A stretch of 64,000 bases of DNA from Fundicoccus sp052116145 (GTDB taxonomy: Bacteria > Bacillota > Bacilli > Lactobacillales > Aerococcaceae): positions 124,001-188,000 of the forward strand of contig NZ_JBQKLQ010000004.1 in the NCBI RefSeq assembly GCF_052116145.1, in the 5' to 3' direction. Positions 51,726 through 60,456 of this stretch are shown piece after piece; within the stretch, counting starts at the first letter, position 1; each line of letters opens with the position of its first letter. The position numbers were made by a program, and so were the translations under genes. Under the pieces are notes generated by a model that ran no database searches, was not told the origin of the DNA, and saw nothing but the letters and a program-made list of their open reading frames with translations.

Positions 51726-53705
51726 ATGGGCTTTAAATTTTTTCTACGGATGGCCGTTCGAAATTTAAAATCAAACCGTAAGTTTTATGGTCCTTTTATG
51801 GTAGCCGCGGCGATTACGGCTGCGATGTTCTTTATGATGATTTCCTTATTAGAAATTAGCTTTGTTGAAAACAACAGTAGCTTGTCCGCTTTAATTACGA
51901 TTGGTGGCACGGTGATTGGTTTATTCTCTGTCATCTTCCTGATTTACACCAATAGTGTGATTCAGAAAACGCGTCAGAAAGAACTCGGCTTATATAGTGT
52001 CCTTGGTTTAGAGAAGAAACATTTAGTTCGTGTGATGTTTTTGGAAAATAGCTTGGTGGCGTGTGGAAGTATTCTGTTAGGCATTGTCGGTGGGATTGTG
52101 TTTGGTTATTTAAACTTCTTGTTTATTAACTACTTGATGCAATTGCCGGTACCGATGGAATTTGCTTTCGCGCCGCTATCAGTCTTATTGACAGTCTTAG
52201 TCTTTGCGGGCATCTTTACCCTGTTGTTCTCTTTCAATGTGCTGCGCATTGTTCGTGCCAAACCGATTCACTTATTGAAAGAAAGTTCAGCCGGCGAACG
52301 TGAGCCCAAAGGTTCATGGTTAATCTTTTTAGCAGGCCTGTTATTTGTAGGCGCAGGCTACTGGCTATCGCTGACGACGGAAGATATCAAAGTTTTCGTC
52401 AATTTATTACTCGCGATTGTCTTGGTCATTATCGGAACGTACGGTTTATTTACAGCCGGTTCAATCATTATTTTAAAACTAATGAAGCGCAATAAAAAAT
52501 TGTATTATAAGCCTGGTCCCTTCATTTCGATTTCAGGTATGTTGTATCGAATGAAAGCACATGCGGTCGGCTTAGCCAATATTAGTATCCTATCAACGAT
52601 GGTAATTGTGGCTGTTTCAACGACTCTCAGCATGTATGTCGGAACTGAAAAAACGCTAGAGGCACTGTCACCAACCGAACACAGCGTGACGATTATTAGT
52701 TCGGGTCAAAGTGGTGAGTTATTGACTGAACAATTGGGCGATATGCAAGGAGCGGTTCAAAACTATTCGGCTGAAAGAGGGCGTCAAGTCACAGATTTAA
52801 CACTCGTTCGAATGGTTAATCTAATGGGGAGTATTGAAAATAATGAATTACTCCAAAGTGACTATAGTTTTACGAGCGAGTCTTGGGATATTAGATTACT
52901 GCCACAGATGGATTTTAATCAATTAGCAGGGACTAATTTGCAGCTTGCGGATCATGAACTTGGTTTTTATAGCTCAAAAGACAAGGCTGCACCAGAAAAT
53001 TTAACTGTTTGGGGGCAAACTTATGCGGTCAAAGTCATTGATGAGATTCCAGAAAGCTTGAAAAACTATGAATCTTTATATGAATTAAATATGATTGTGA
53101 TGCCAACAGTCCAAGCGATTGACCGTTTGAACAGCTTGACTAAAGAAGATGATTTTCCTTTAAATTACAATGCATCTTTAGCCTTTAACTTAAATGAAGC
53201 CAGTCAAGCTGAAGATAAGCAGTATAGCCAGGAGCTGCATGCCTTCCTAGATCGTTATGAAGCAGACTATGACTTCTACTACCGAGCCCGCGCTGAACAG
53301 CGTGAAGAATGGTATATCATGAACGGTGGTTTCTTATTCCTAGGCATTTTCTTAGGTGGTTTATTCCTAATTGGAACGATTTTGATTACTTACTTTAAAC
53401 AAATTTCCGAAGGAATGGCAGACCGTGAGCGAATCCAGATTATGCAGAAAGTTGGCTTGAGTCGTGAAATGACTAAGAAAGCAACGAATGCACAAGTGTT
53501 ATGGTTATTTTTCTTACCGATTGTAGTCGCAGTCATTCATACCATCTTCGCCTTTCCGATTCTAAATAAACTTTTAGCTTTGTTAGGTGTCGCCAACATC
53601 ACTATTGTTTTACTTTCAATTGCGAGCGTCGCCTTGGTTTTTATGGCAATTTACTGGCTAATTTATAAAGCCACCTCAAAAGTTTACTTAGATATCGTCG
53701 AATAA
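51726..53705 (+). CDS. BceB-like FtsX-domain permease
   Basis: Permease of 659 residues with ten predicted membrane segments and a large external domain of about 200 residues between segments seven and eight (roughly 310-510), the hallmark of BceB sensors and detoxifiers. FtsX-type regions are near ALITIGGTVIGLFSVIFLIYTN and at the C-terminus. ATG 51726 follows GAGGTG by 7 bases and overlaps nothing essential; the GTG at 51723 is less likely. It is the partner of the preceding ATPase and the signal donor to the BceS-like kinase. Confidence 0.92.
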   Translation: MGFKFFLRMAVRNLKSNRKFYGPFMVAAAITAAMFFMMISLLEISFVENNSSLSALITIGGTVIGLFSVIFLIYTNSVIQKTRQKELGLYSVLGLEKKHLVRVMFLENSLVACGSILLGIVGGIVFGYLNFLFINYLMQLPVPMEFAFAPLSVLLTVLVFAGIFTLLFSFNVLRIVRAKPIHLLKESSAGEREPKGSWLIFLAGLLFVGAGYWLSLTTEDIKVFVNLLLAIVLVIIGTYGLFTAGSIIILKLMKRNKKLYYKPGPFISISGMLYRMKAHAVGLANISILSTMVIVAVSTTLSMYVGTEKTLEALSPTEHSVTIISSGQSGELLTEQLGDMQGAVQNYSAERGRQVTDLTLVRMVNLMGSIENNELLQSDYSFTSESWDIRLLPQMDFNQLAGTNLQLADHELGFYSSKDKAAPENLTVWGQTYAVKVIDEIPESLKNYESLYELNMIVMPTVQAIDRLNSLTKEDDFPLNYNASLAFNLNEASQAEDKQYSQELHAFLDRYEADYDFYYRARAEQREEWYIMNGGFLFLGIFLGGLFLIGTILITYFKQISEGMADRERIQIMQKVGLSREMTKKATNAQVLWLFFLPIVVAVIHTIFAFPILNKLLALLGVANITIVLLSIASVALVFMAIYWLIYKATSKVYLDIVE

Positions 53706-53778
53706 TTAAAGTCAATTTATTACCAAATACGGTTCTTCTGTTTTGAGCGGAGGGGTCGTTTTTTGAAAGGAGTGCTGT

Positions 53779-55128
53779 ATGAAAGAAAAGAAAAAATTAA
53801 TCGCGATTGTCGCGAGTTTACTACTGGTCTTACTGGTTTTAGGATTCTTTATCCGCTCAGTTTTTTTTGCCGGAGCCGGGCGAGGAACGTCGCCGCTCAC
53901 AAGCAGCGGCGTAGTGATGGAAGATGCCCCAGCTTCCTTGGTGGAAGTCTCAGGAGACAAGGAGCAAGCCAACCAAGCCAATGAAGATGGTAGCCAAACA
54001 GGAGGAAATCATGTCTATTCGACCTTTACCTTATACGAACAAGACCCGGTGATCTTAACCGGAACAGCTCAATTACAAACCGATCAAGCCTATTTCTATG
54101 ATAAAGAAAAAGGTGATATCGCGACGGTTAAAGTGCGTGATGGTCAATTCGTGAAAAAGAATGATTTATTGTATACCTATGAACAAAAAGCAGTAGAAAC
54201 GCAACATGAGATTGAAGACTTGATGCGCGAACAAACGCGTACCTATAACCAACGTGAAGTCTTGATTAAACAGTTGAGCGACTACACAGGCGCTGCCTAT
54301 AATTATCAAGGCGACCGCATATCAAGTTATTGGGACCCGTCAGGTAAACAAGGCTATTACATCGAGGAAGAAATTGGCAACTATTCACTTGCAGATGGTG
54401 AAGCCAATGCTTATACTAGCAGCGATCCGACAGTTGAAGGCATGAAGGACCAAATTCGCCAAGTGAATGAAGCGATTGAGGATCTCGAAATCAAGTTGAT
54501 TCGCCTGCAAGAAAAGCAACAGGGGCGTGTCTTAGCTAAAAGTGATGGGACAATTGTCTTAAATGAAGAAGGAAAGGACAATACTCAAGTAGCCTTTATT
54601 CGCATCGTCAGCGATGAAGTGTCTGTCACAGGAACGGCTAGTGAATATGAGTTTTATACCTTAGAAGAAGGCCGTCCGGTTTCCTTATATATCAATGCCG
54701 AAGACCGCGACATCGCTGGCGAAATTATTAGTTTTGATCAAATTCCAGGGAGTGGCGACAGTAATACCATAGGAGAGGCTAGTTTTACGCCGGCCGCGAC
54801 GAGCAGCGAAGGAGCCAATTTCAACTTTATGATTTCAGCAGCAGAAGCCATTCAACCAGGTTTCTCTGTCAAAATAGGGATTAAATTACCTGGCGTCGTT
54901 TTACCAGTCGAAGCGATAATCGAAGAAAATGATCAAACATATGTCTTTGTTAACCGCGAAGGTGTCGCTGTGAAAGTGGCCGTGACAATTGAACGTCAAG
55001 GGACGCAGCGGGTGGTCTTGCGTGAATTATCAGCGGGCGATATTCTTCTCTTAAACCCGTATGAATTAGTCGACGGACAAATGGTGACAACCGATTTATC
55101 GGCTGAAACTAATCAGGATAGTTGGTGA
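53779..55128 (+). CDS. MacA/HlyD-like membrane fusion protein
   Basis: Membrane-anchored adaptor of 449 residues. An N-terminal membrane segment (about 7-30), a Gly/Ser-rich spacer, a biotinyl-lipoyl-like half (GDIATVKVRDGQFVKKNDLLYTYE), a coiled-coil hairpin (about 135-240, QHEIEDLMREQ and MKDQIRQVNEAIEDLEIKLIRLQEKQ), the second lipoyl half (GRVLAKSDGTIVLNEEG) and a beta-barrel. In Gram-positives such adaptors work with MacB-like exporters, here the two genes that follow. GAAAGGAG precedes the ATG. The hairpin is short, as expected without an outer membrane. Substrate likely a peptide or lipid; unproven. Confidence 0.88.
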   Translation: MKEKKKLIAIVASLLLVLLVLGFFIRSVFFAGAGRGTSPLTSSGVVMEDAPASLVEVSGDKEQANQANEDGSQTGGNHVYSTFTLYEQDPVILTGTAQLQTDQAYFYDKEKGDIATVKVRDGQFVKKNDLLYTYEQKAVETQHEIEDLMREQTRTYNQREVLIKQLSDYTGAAYNYQGDRISSYWDPSGKQGYYIEEEIGNYSLADGEANAYTSSDPTVEGMKDQIRQVNEAIEDLEIKLIRLQEKQQGRVLAKSDGTIVLNEEGKDNTQVAFIRIVSDEVSVTGTASEYEFYTLEEGRPVSLYINAEDRDIAGEIISFDQIPGSGDSNTIGEASFTPAATSSEGANFNFMISAAEAIQPGFSVKIGIKLPGVVLPVEAIIEENDQTYVFVNREGVAVKVAVTIERQGTQRVVLRELSAGDILLLNPYELVDGQMVTTDLSAETNQDSW

Positions 55129-55134
55129 TGTCTA

Positions 55135-55926
55135 GTGGAAAAGACTAGAACAACAGAGGGAGCTCCCTTGATTGAAATCAAACAGCTCAATAAATATTAC
55201 CAAATGGGTGATCAGCCATTACATGTTTTAAATTCGATTGATTTAACGATTTATCGTAATGATTTTGTCTCAATTATGGGACCGTCTGGTTCAGGAAAAT
55301 CCACGCTCATTAATGTGTTGGGCTTCCTGGATCATGAGTTTGAAGGTGATTATCTCTTCGAGGGTCAACCAATTGAACAAAGAACCGATCAACAAATTTC
55401 CAACTTACGTAATCAAGTGGTCGGTTTTGTGTTTCAAGACTTTAACTTAATCAGCAATATGACGGTTGAAGAAAATGTTCGACTACCTTTAATTTATAAA
55501 GGACTGCGAGCAAAGGAAACGAAAGAGCTTGTTCAAACGGCCTTAGATAGAGTCGGCTTGGGTGACAAGCTGAAACAAAAACCGTCGCAACTTTCCGGGG
55601 GGCAAAAACAAAGAGTAGCCATTGCCCGAGCCTTGGTCAATCAGCCGGAATTTATTATTGCGGATGAACCGACCGGTGCTTTAGATACGAAAACTTCTGC
55701 CTCGATTATGGCAATCTTGTCTAAGTTACACGCTGAAGATGGTGTGACGATAATCATGGTTACGCATGACCCTAACATGCAGCATTTCGCCACCAGACAC
55801 ATTCGCATGGTCGATGGTCAAATCCAAAATAATGCGGCTCCAGTCGAAGAGGCAGTCGACGACGTCATTAACCAGTCGGAACTAACCAAGCGAGTACAAA
55901 CGCAGCTAGAAGAAAGTAGGGGTTAG
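55135..55926 (+). CDS. MacB-type ABC ATPase
   Basis: ATPase of 263 residues: Walker A GPSGSGKST, VFQDFNLI, LSGGQKQRVAIARAL, FIIADEPTGALD, MVTHD. The start is GTG 55135, six bases after the adaptor's stop; an internal start cannot be excluded since the ribosome binding site is weak. It is closely related to the BceA-like ATPase upstream. The C-terminal 35 residues are an acidic extension that could contact the permease. The permease gene follows after one base. Confidence 0.93.
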   Translation: MEKTRTTEGAPLIEIKQLNKYYQMGDQPLHVLNSIDLTIYRNDFVSIMGPSGSGKSTLINVLGFLDHEFEGDYLFEGQPIEQRTDQQISNLRNQVVGFVFQDFNLISNMTVEENVRLPLIYKGLRAKETKELVQTALDRVGLGDKLKQKPSQLSGGQKQRVAIARALVNQPEFIIADEPTGALDTKTSASIMAILSKLHAEDGVTIIMVTHDPNMQHFATRHIRMVDGQIQNNAAPVEEAVDDVINQSELTKRVQTQLEESRG

Positions 55927-55927
55927 T

Positions 55928-57157
55928 ATGAGAATCAGTGAAGTATTAAAATCATCGCTGGTCACCTTGCGTTTAAATGGCCGTCGGACCTTCTTGACAA
56001 TGATTGGGATTATTATCGGAATTTCAGCTGTTATTACGATTATGAGTCTAGGTAATGGTTTCCAACAACAAACCTTAAATGATCTAGCGAAAGATGCCCA
56101 AGGCCGTTCCAATCAAGCTTTTTATTTTTATCCAACAAGTGAGGCCATTGATTACAGTCGCTTTAATCCTTTTACTAAAGCGGATTTGGCGGCAATTAGT
56201 AATATACCGGGTGTAGATGAAGTTGAAGTTGTTGAAGCACAAGACGAGACAGTGCGTTATATGGAGGCTACTTTTAGCGGCAAAAGCGAATCTTACAATG
56301 TCAGTTTGGTCGATGCTAGCCAATATAGGATGGTTAGTGGACGAAACTTGTCGCTAGCAGATTTCCAGAATAATCAACGCTATGCGATTATTGATCTCGC
56401 GGCAGCCACCGATTTATTTGAAAAACCCGGTTTAGCATTGCATAAGTCGATCCAGTTAGATAAACAAGACTATACAATTATCGGTGTTTACGATAGTGAA
56501 TCGGCGGTTCAAGAAGCCCCATTTGGCGGCAATTCAGGTGTCCTCTTTGTCACGAAGAGTCAAATCGAAATTCCCTCAACGACTTATCAACGCTATAACC
56601 CGCAAGAAGCTAATGAATGGGAAATCATCGTTTACTTTGAACCGGACTCGAATATGAAAGCAATCAATCAACAAATTTATGATTACTTGATAACCGACGG
56701 ATCAGCCTTTGATATGGGGGATTATCGCTTTTACGATAGTTCAGAAATGATGGAACAAATTGGTAGCACTCTGAGCATGATTACCTTATTTGTATCTGCT
56801 GTTGCCAGTATTTCTTTATTCATCGCTGGTGTCGGCGTTATGAATATGATGTATATCTCCGTTTCGGAACGAACCAAAGAAATTGGTATCCGCCGTTCCT
56901 TAGGTGCCACTCGCCGCAGCATTACTTGGCAATTCCTACTCGAAGGCATCGCCATCACTGCTTTAGGTGGTGTCATCGGCTATTTAATGGGAATCGGCTT
57001 AGCCTTTTTAATTAGTGGCTTTCTTCCCTTTTCAGCCATCATCGATTTTCAAACAGCTTTGGTCAGCGTTAGTGTGTCCGTGATTATTGGACTGATTTTC
57101 AGCGTCTTTCCAGCACGCACGGCGGCCCGTAAAAACGTCGTGGATATATTAAGATAA
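55928..57157 (+). CDS. MacB-type FtsX permease
   Basis: Permease of 409 residues with four membrane segments, one N-terminal and three C-terminal, and a large external domain (about 60-280), the MacB topology rather than the ten-segment BceB one. The N-terminal segment region GRRTFLTMIGIIIGISAVITIMSLG and the C-terminal SVSERTKEIGIRRSLGATRRSI are diagnostic. It begins one base after the ATPase stop (AGGGGTTAGT region). With the adaptor and ATPase it forms a tripartite Gram-positive exporter. It ends at the terminator of the whole cluster. Confidence 0.93.
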   Translation: MRISEVLKSSLVTLRLNGRRTFLTMIGIIIGISAVITIMSLGNGFQQQTLNDLAKDAQGRSNQAFYFYPTSEAIDYSRFNPFTKADLAAISNIPGVDEVEVVEAQDETVRYMEATFSGKSESYNVSLVDASQYRMVSGRNLSLADFQNNQRYAIIDLAAATDLFEKPGLALHKSIQLDKQDYTIIGVYDSESAVQEAPFGGNSGVLFVTKSQIEIPSTTYQRYNPQEANEWEIIVYFEPDSNMKAINQQIYDYLITDGSAFDMGDYRFYDSSEMMEQIGSTLSMITLFVSAVASISLFIAGVGVMNMMYISVSERTKEIGIRRSLGATRRSITWQFLLEGIAITALGGVIGYLMGIGLAFLISGFLPFSAIIDFQTALVSVSVSVIIGLIFSVFPARTAARKNVVDILR

Positions 57158-57175
57158 GTATCACCTCTCTTTAGG

Positions 57176-57204
57176 CCCTCCCTCTGGCTTAGAGGGGGTT
57201 TTGT
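57176..57204 (+). terminator. Terminator of the exporter cluster
   Basis: CCCTCT (57180-57185), GGCTT, AGAGGG (57191-57196), then GGTTTTGTT; upstream CCCTC extends the stem. Confidence 0.8.
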
Positions 57205-57272
57205 TGACTATTATCTACGAACTTTTTACAATTAGTATGAATAGAAGCGACCGATTGAAAGGAAGATATTCT

Positions 57273-57713
57273 ATGGATATAAGAAAATTGCAAGCAAAAG
57301 AAACAGCGCCGATGGCTTTATTATTGTTAGCGGACCCGTCTTTGGAAAGCATCCAGAGCTATCTGGGGCAAGGCGAATGTTATCTAGCACAGGACCTTGG
57401 TGTGTATGTCTTGCTGCCACTTGATCAAGAAACAATAGAATTGAAAAATGTGGCCGTCGCTCCAGAAGCACAAGGGCGTGGACTCGGCCAGCAATTAATC
57501 AGTCACGCATTGAAAATCGCCAAGAATGCCGGCTTCAAGCGAATGGAAGTTGGGACAGGTAATTCAAGTGTTGGACCGTTAAGGCTCTATCAGAAGATGG
57601 GCTTCACACAAACGAGCGTAGACCATGAGTTCTTTATTCGCCATTATCCTATGCCGATTTTCGAGAACGGCATCCAGTGTCGTGACATGATCCGCCTAGC
57701 TAAAGACCTATAA
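57273..57713 (+). CDS. GNAT N-acetyltransferase
   Basis: Acetyltransferase of 146 residues: motif A is VAVAPEAQGRGLGQQLISHALKIA, followed by FKRMEVGTGNSSVGPLRLYQKMGF, typical of the ArsN2/YycN-like group. ATG 57273 follows AAAGGAAG by about 9 bases; the longer reading from 57201 would pass through the terminator of the exporter operon. Possibly linked to resistance by its position, but this is only neighbourhood. A stem CAAAATAGG/CCTATTTTG with an inner GCCAGCTGGC follows at 57725-57766. Confidence 0.88.
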   Translation: MDIRKLQAKETAPMALLLLADPSLESIQSYLGQGECYLAQDLGVYVLLPLDQETIELKNVAVAPEAQGRGLGQQLISHALKIAKNAGFKRMEVGTGNSSVGPLRLYQKMGFTQTSVDHEFFIRHYPMPIFENGIQCRDMIRLAKDL

Positions 57714-57724
57714 TTTAAACCAGG

Positions 57725-57766
57725 CAAAATAGGTCACTTAGCCAGCTGGCGGTAAGCCCTATTTTG
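57725..57766. terminator. Long stem-loop after the acetyltransferase
   Basis: CAAAATAGG (57725-57733) pairs with CCTATTTTG (57758-57766); the palindrome GCCAGCTGGC sits at the top. No T run beyond the stem itself, so terminator activity is uncertain. Confidence 0.5.
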
Positions 57767-57924
57767 ACCAATGAAGGAATGAGTATTGCAATGAAATGAT
57801 TTGAGCAACTTGTCAAACTGCTCATTACCTTATGGGGCTTGTTTGTCTACAGATATTTCATTTTATAAGTAAGCTGTTTATTCTCCGCCTGAATGAGTAT
57901 AATAGAGTCATACAGGAGGCAATT

Positions 57925-58344
57925 ATGGTTAAAATTTATTTATTACTCCAGGCGATTATTATTGCTTGGATGAGTGCTCAGTCTTTGTCGATGATGAAGC
58001 ACATGAGCGAGGACGAAAAAACAGAATTTGAGGACATATTCAAAAGGATGGGCAAGGAAAAGTTGAGCGAACAGAAGCAGTTTGCGCGCAAAATTTCTAG
58101 TATCACCAGTATCATGTACATTCCCTATTGTATTGTGTCGATCATTTACTTCTACGGGAATCCTATCCCTTTGTTAGCCAGTTTTTTGCTGACGGCGGTG
58201 GTGATGTTTGATTATCTTGACGGAATCAAGCGCATTAAGAAAGCTGAAACTATTACAGAAGCCCTGGGAATCAATGAAATTAGTAAAGTGATCGGCTTAG
58301 CGCAATTGTTTTTAGTGGCGGCTCAAGTTGGCTTTTTAGTTTAA
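57925..58344 (+). CDS. Small membrane protein of unknown function
   Basis: 139 residues with an N-terminal membrane segment (KIYLLLQAIIIAWMSAQSL), a charged cytoplasmic stretch (KHMSEDEKTEFEDIFKRMGKEKL) and two or three further hydrophobic segments. ATG 57925 follows GGAGG by 7 bases and lies 22 bases after TATAAT (57898-57903), so the longer frame from 57832 is excluded because it begins upstream of the transcript. I do not recognise a family. It lies directly before the palindrome and the 42/43-bp array. Confidence 0.72.
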   Translation: MVKIYLLLQAIIIAWMSAQSLSMMKHMSEDEKTEFEDIFKRMGKEKLSEQKQFARKISSITSIMYIPYCIVSIIYFYGNPIPLLASFLLTAVVMFDYLDGIKRIKKAETITEALGINEISKVIGLAQLFLVAAQVGFLV

Positions 58345-58360
58345 GTGTAGAAAGAATGAT

Positions 58361-58440
58361 AGTCGTGAACCTTTAGGGGACACGGCTGTTTTTTCTTGCA
58401 AGAAAGATAAAAGTGTCACTCACCGAGGTTCGCGACGATT
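58361..58440. repeat. Dispersed palindrome copy D, also a terminator
   Basis: AGTCGTGAACC (58361-58371) and GGACAC precede a T run; AGTCGTG (58361-58367) pairs with CACGGCT (58381-58387) followed by GTTTTTTC, a plausible terminator for the membrane gene. Then GTGTCACTCACCGAGG (58413-58428) and CGCGACGATT complete a larger inverted repeat with the same words as copies A to C but in swapped order. A short remnant (GACGATTTTATTAAAGCC, 59268-59285) lies after the tandem array. Confidence 0.6.
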
Positions 58441-58585
58441 ATAATAAGAAGCGACTTGAAATTATACTGAATCTCGATGATTAGCAGCACGCGATAGCTA
58501 GGTAGAGGCTTTTGCTAGCTGATCTAAGCTGAATGAGGGCTAAGTCTGGGGGTGGCTAGCTTAAATTAGAATTCTCATCTTATTG

Positions 58586-59159
58586 TGCCGATTCATGGTC
58601 TATAGTCGGCACAGTCGTGTCGAGATCCTGCCGATTCATGGTCTATAGTCGGCACATTCATGTCGAGAACCTGCCGATTCATGTTCTATAGTCGGCACAT
58701 TCATGTCGAGAACCTGCCGATTCATGTTCTATAGTCGGCACAGTCGTGTCGAGAACCTGCCGATTCATGGTCTATAGTCGGCACAGTCGCGTCAAGATCC
58801 TGCCGAGTCTTATCTATAGTCGGCACAGTCGTGTCGAGAACCTGCCGATTCATGTTCTATAGTCGGCACAGTCGTATCGAGAACCTGCCGATTCATGTTC
58901 TATAGTCGGCACAGTCGTGTCGAGAACCTGCCGAGTCTTATCTATAGTCGGCACAGTCGTGTCGAGAACCTGCCGATTCATGGTCTATAGTCGGCACATT
59001 CATGTCGAGAACCTGCCGATTCATGGTCTATAGTCGGCACAGTCGTGTCGAGAACCTGCCGATTCATGTTCTATAGTCGGCACATTCATGTCGAGAACCT
59101 GCCGATTCATGGTCTATAGTCGGCACAGTCGTGTTAAATCGTGCCGAGACTTATCCTAG
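58586..59159. repeat. 42/43-bp tandem hairpin array, 13 units plus a partial
   Basis: Units begin with TGCCGA at 58586, 58629, 58672, 58715, 58758, 58801, 58843, 58886, 58929, 58971, 59014, 59057 and 59100, with a partial at 59142. Each holds TGCCGA...TCGGCA as inverted arms, identical in all 13 units, with TATAG before the right arm. Two units have a loop one base shorter (GTCTTATC in place of ATTCATGGTC). The 17-base linkers are mainly CAGTCGTGTCGAGAACC or CATTCATGTCGAGAACC. No gene, no diverse spacers. It lies between two plus-strand genes. Confidence 0.95.
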
Positions 59160-59493
59160 AATCAGGTTAATCCTACTCGCAGTTCCAAGAAGCCTACCAT
59201 CACCACCTCAAGCACTACGCCCCACTAGAACCACCAAAACCAGCAGTGTCTTGAGCCAAGGCTCAAGACGATTTTATTAAAGCCAGACTCTGTTTGTATT
59301 TATCATCTAGAACGTGAGCGGTTGACATCTCTTCTATTTCATGGGAGGAATTGAGGCTAGGGATTACCAAACTGATCGCAAGATAAACGCTATAAAAGTA
59401 GGCAGAGCTGTGGTATGATAGGGTCACAAGAGTATTATGTTAATCACGGAAGGGTATCACGCTTCCATTGGTTATGAAAATGGAGGTTATTAT

Positions 59494-59703
59494 ATGAAAA
59501 AACGCTGGACCATCGGTGAAATTAAAAAGTTTGTTGAAACGAACTCAACGACTAAAGTATTATCGACTGAATATCATGGTTTCTCTCAAAAGTTGTTATT
59601 AGAATGCGAATGTGGCAACAAATTTGAGAAAACTTTCACGAAATTTAAAGATAAGTATCAACGTCAATGTGACGTTTGTCAGCCACCAAAACCATCTCGT
59701 TAA
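59494..59703 (+). CDS. Small zinc-ribbon protein
   Basis: 69 residues. The N-terminal half (KRWTIGEIKKFVETNSTTKVLSTEYHGFSQKLLLE) looks like a small helix plus beta unit; the C-terminal half has a zinc-ribbon pattern CECGNKFE...QRQCDVCQ, two CxC/CxxC knuckles 20 residues apart. Such ribbons occur as DNA-binding modules in phage and nuclease proteins; here it is free-standing. ATG 59494 follows GGAGG by 8 bases; the longer frame from 59437 is not needed. TATGAT at about 59413 may be the -10. It has a terminator. Its role is unknown. Confidence 0.75.
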   Translation: MKKRWTIGEIKKFVETNSTTKVLSTEYHGFSQKLLLECECGNKFEKTFTKFKDKYQRQCDVCQPPKPSR

Positions 59704-60202
59704 TTTGCGACTAACTTATTTATAAGACTTGTCTGTTCAATAGTAGATTCCATTCAAAAGACATAAGCCTTTGAATGGGGCATGGAGATTGAAGGCTAGT
59801 GAAAACACCCTAGAGCTGTTTGCGCCATCCGGCGTGCAGCTCTATTTTTTTAGGATGAACGACGCTCCTTTGAGTCTGTTGTAACAATCTTGAGGACTAC
59901 TTCAATTGCTATTGATTATCAATCAATCCGAGAACATCGCGGAGTTTTCTGAATGTAAGTTTAGTGATCGATTCAATCAGTACCATGATTAGTCGAGGGG
60001 TGTTTTGGGAAGATATTGTGTCAAGTTTGACGTCCGTTTCATTAGGGTTTGTTTTTGACTTTGTTCTGTCTTTACCGGTCGCTATTGGCAGCCGATGAAG
60101 GTGGATTAAGTCCACTCCATCTATCCCATTCAAGTGTCTTCCTTGGGGATGACACCCTAGATATGATAAACTAAAGAAAATAAGAAGCGAGGTGCAGTTC
60201 GA
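59704..60202. other. Gene-free stretch before the small conserved protein
   Basis: Holds the terminator at 59811-59851 and the palindrome ATTGATTATCAAT (59911-59923). The long minus-strand frame across 59909-60349 is the shadow of the plus-strand gene that follows. Nothing else is supported. Confidence 0.6.
59811..59851 (+). terminator. Terminator after the zinc-ribbon gene
   Basis: TAGAGCTG (59811-59818) pairs with CAGCTCTA (59837-59844), with an inner GCGCC/GGCGT stem, followed by TTTTTTT. Confidence 0.85.
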
Positions 60203-60379
60203 ATGGGACAGTATATTGTAGAAGAATTTGAAGCACGATCTGGTATTTTCAAGAGCCAAATGGCAAAGGTTTATCAAGAGATTGCCGACTATGCGAATAA
60301 AAAATCTTTGAGAATCGTTAAAGTTAGTGATGCCGATGAAAAAGGGCATTGCACCGTGATTTTCGAGGAGTTAAAATAA
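60203..60379 (+). CDS. Small conserved-looking protein (58 residues)
   Basis: ATG 60203 to TAA 60379, with GAGGTG 9 bases upstream. The peptide starts MGQYIVEEFEARSGIFKSQ, has a helix rich in charged residues (AKVYQEIADYANKKS) and a beta end (LRIVKVSDADEKG then CTVIFEEL). The alternating helix-strand design and clean ribosome binding site support a real gene, though I cannot name the family. It lies 77 bases before the universal stress protein, which has its own promoter. Confidence 0.65.
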   Translation: MGQYIVEEFEARSGIFKSQMAKVYQEIADYANKKSLRIVKVSDADEKGHCTVIFEELK

Positions 60380-60422
60380 GGATGCGATGTCTTTTAAAAG
60401 CAGACAAGTAGTCAGGTGATTT

Positions 60423-60430
60423 GATATAAT
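60423..60430 (+). promoter_or_regulatory. Extended -10 promoter of the universal stress gene
   Basis: TGATATAAT (60422-60430) is an extended -10 box 27 bases before the GTG start. Confidence 0.6.
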
Positions 60431-60456
60431 GGAATTAAGAATGAGGAGGTGCTTTT

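Noticed and set aside
22371..59159. CRISPR arrays
   Set aside because: The variable parts of both arrays fall into a few recurring types, not unique spacers, and there are no cas genes in the window.
59909..60349. 146-residue minus-strand frame
   Set aside because: It covers the plus-strand small gene at 60203, has no ribosome binding site and shows no protein-like motifs.
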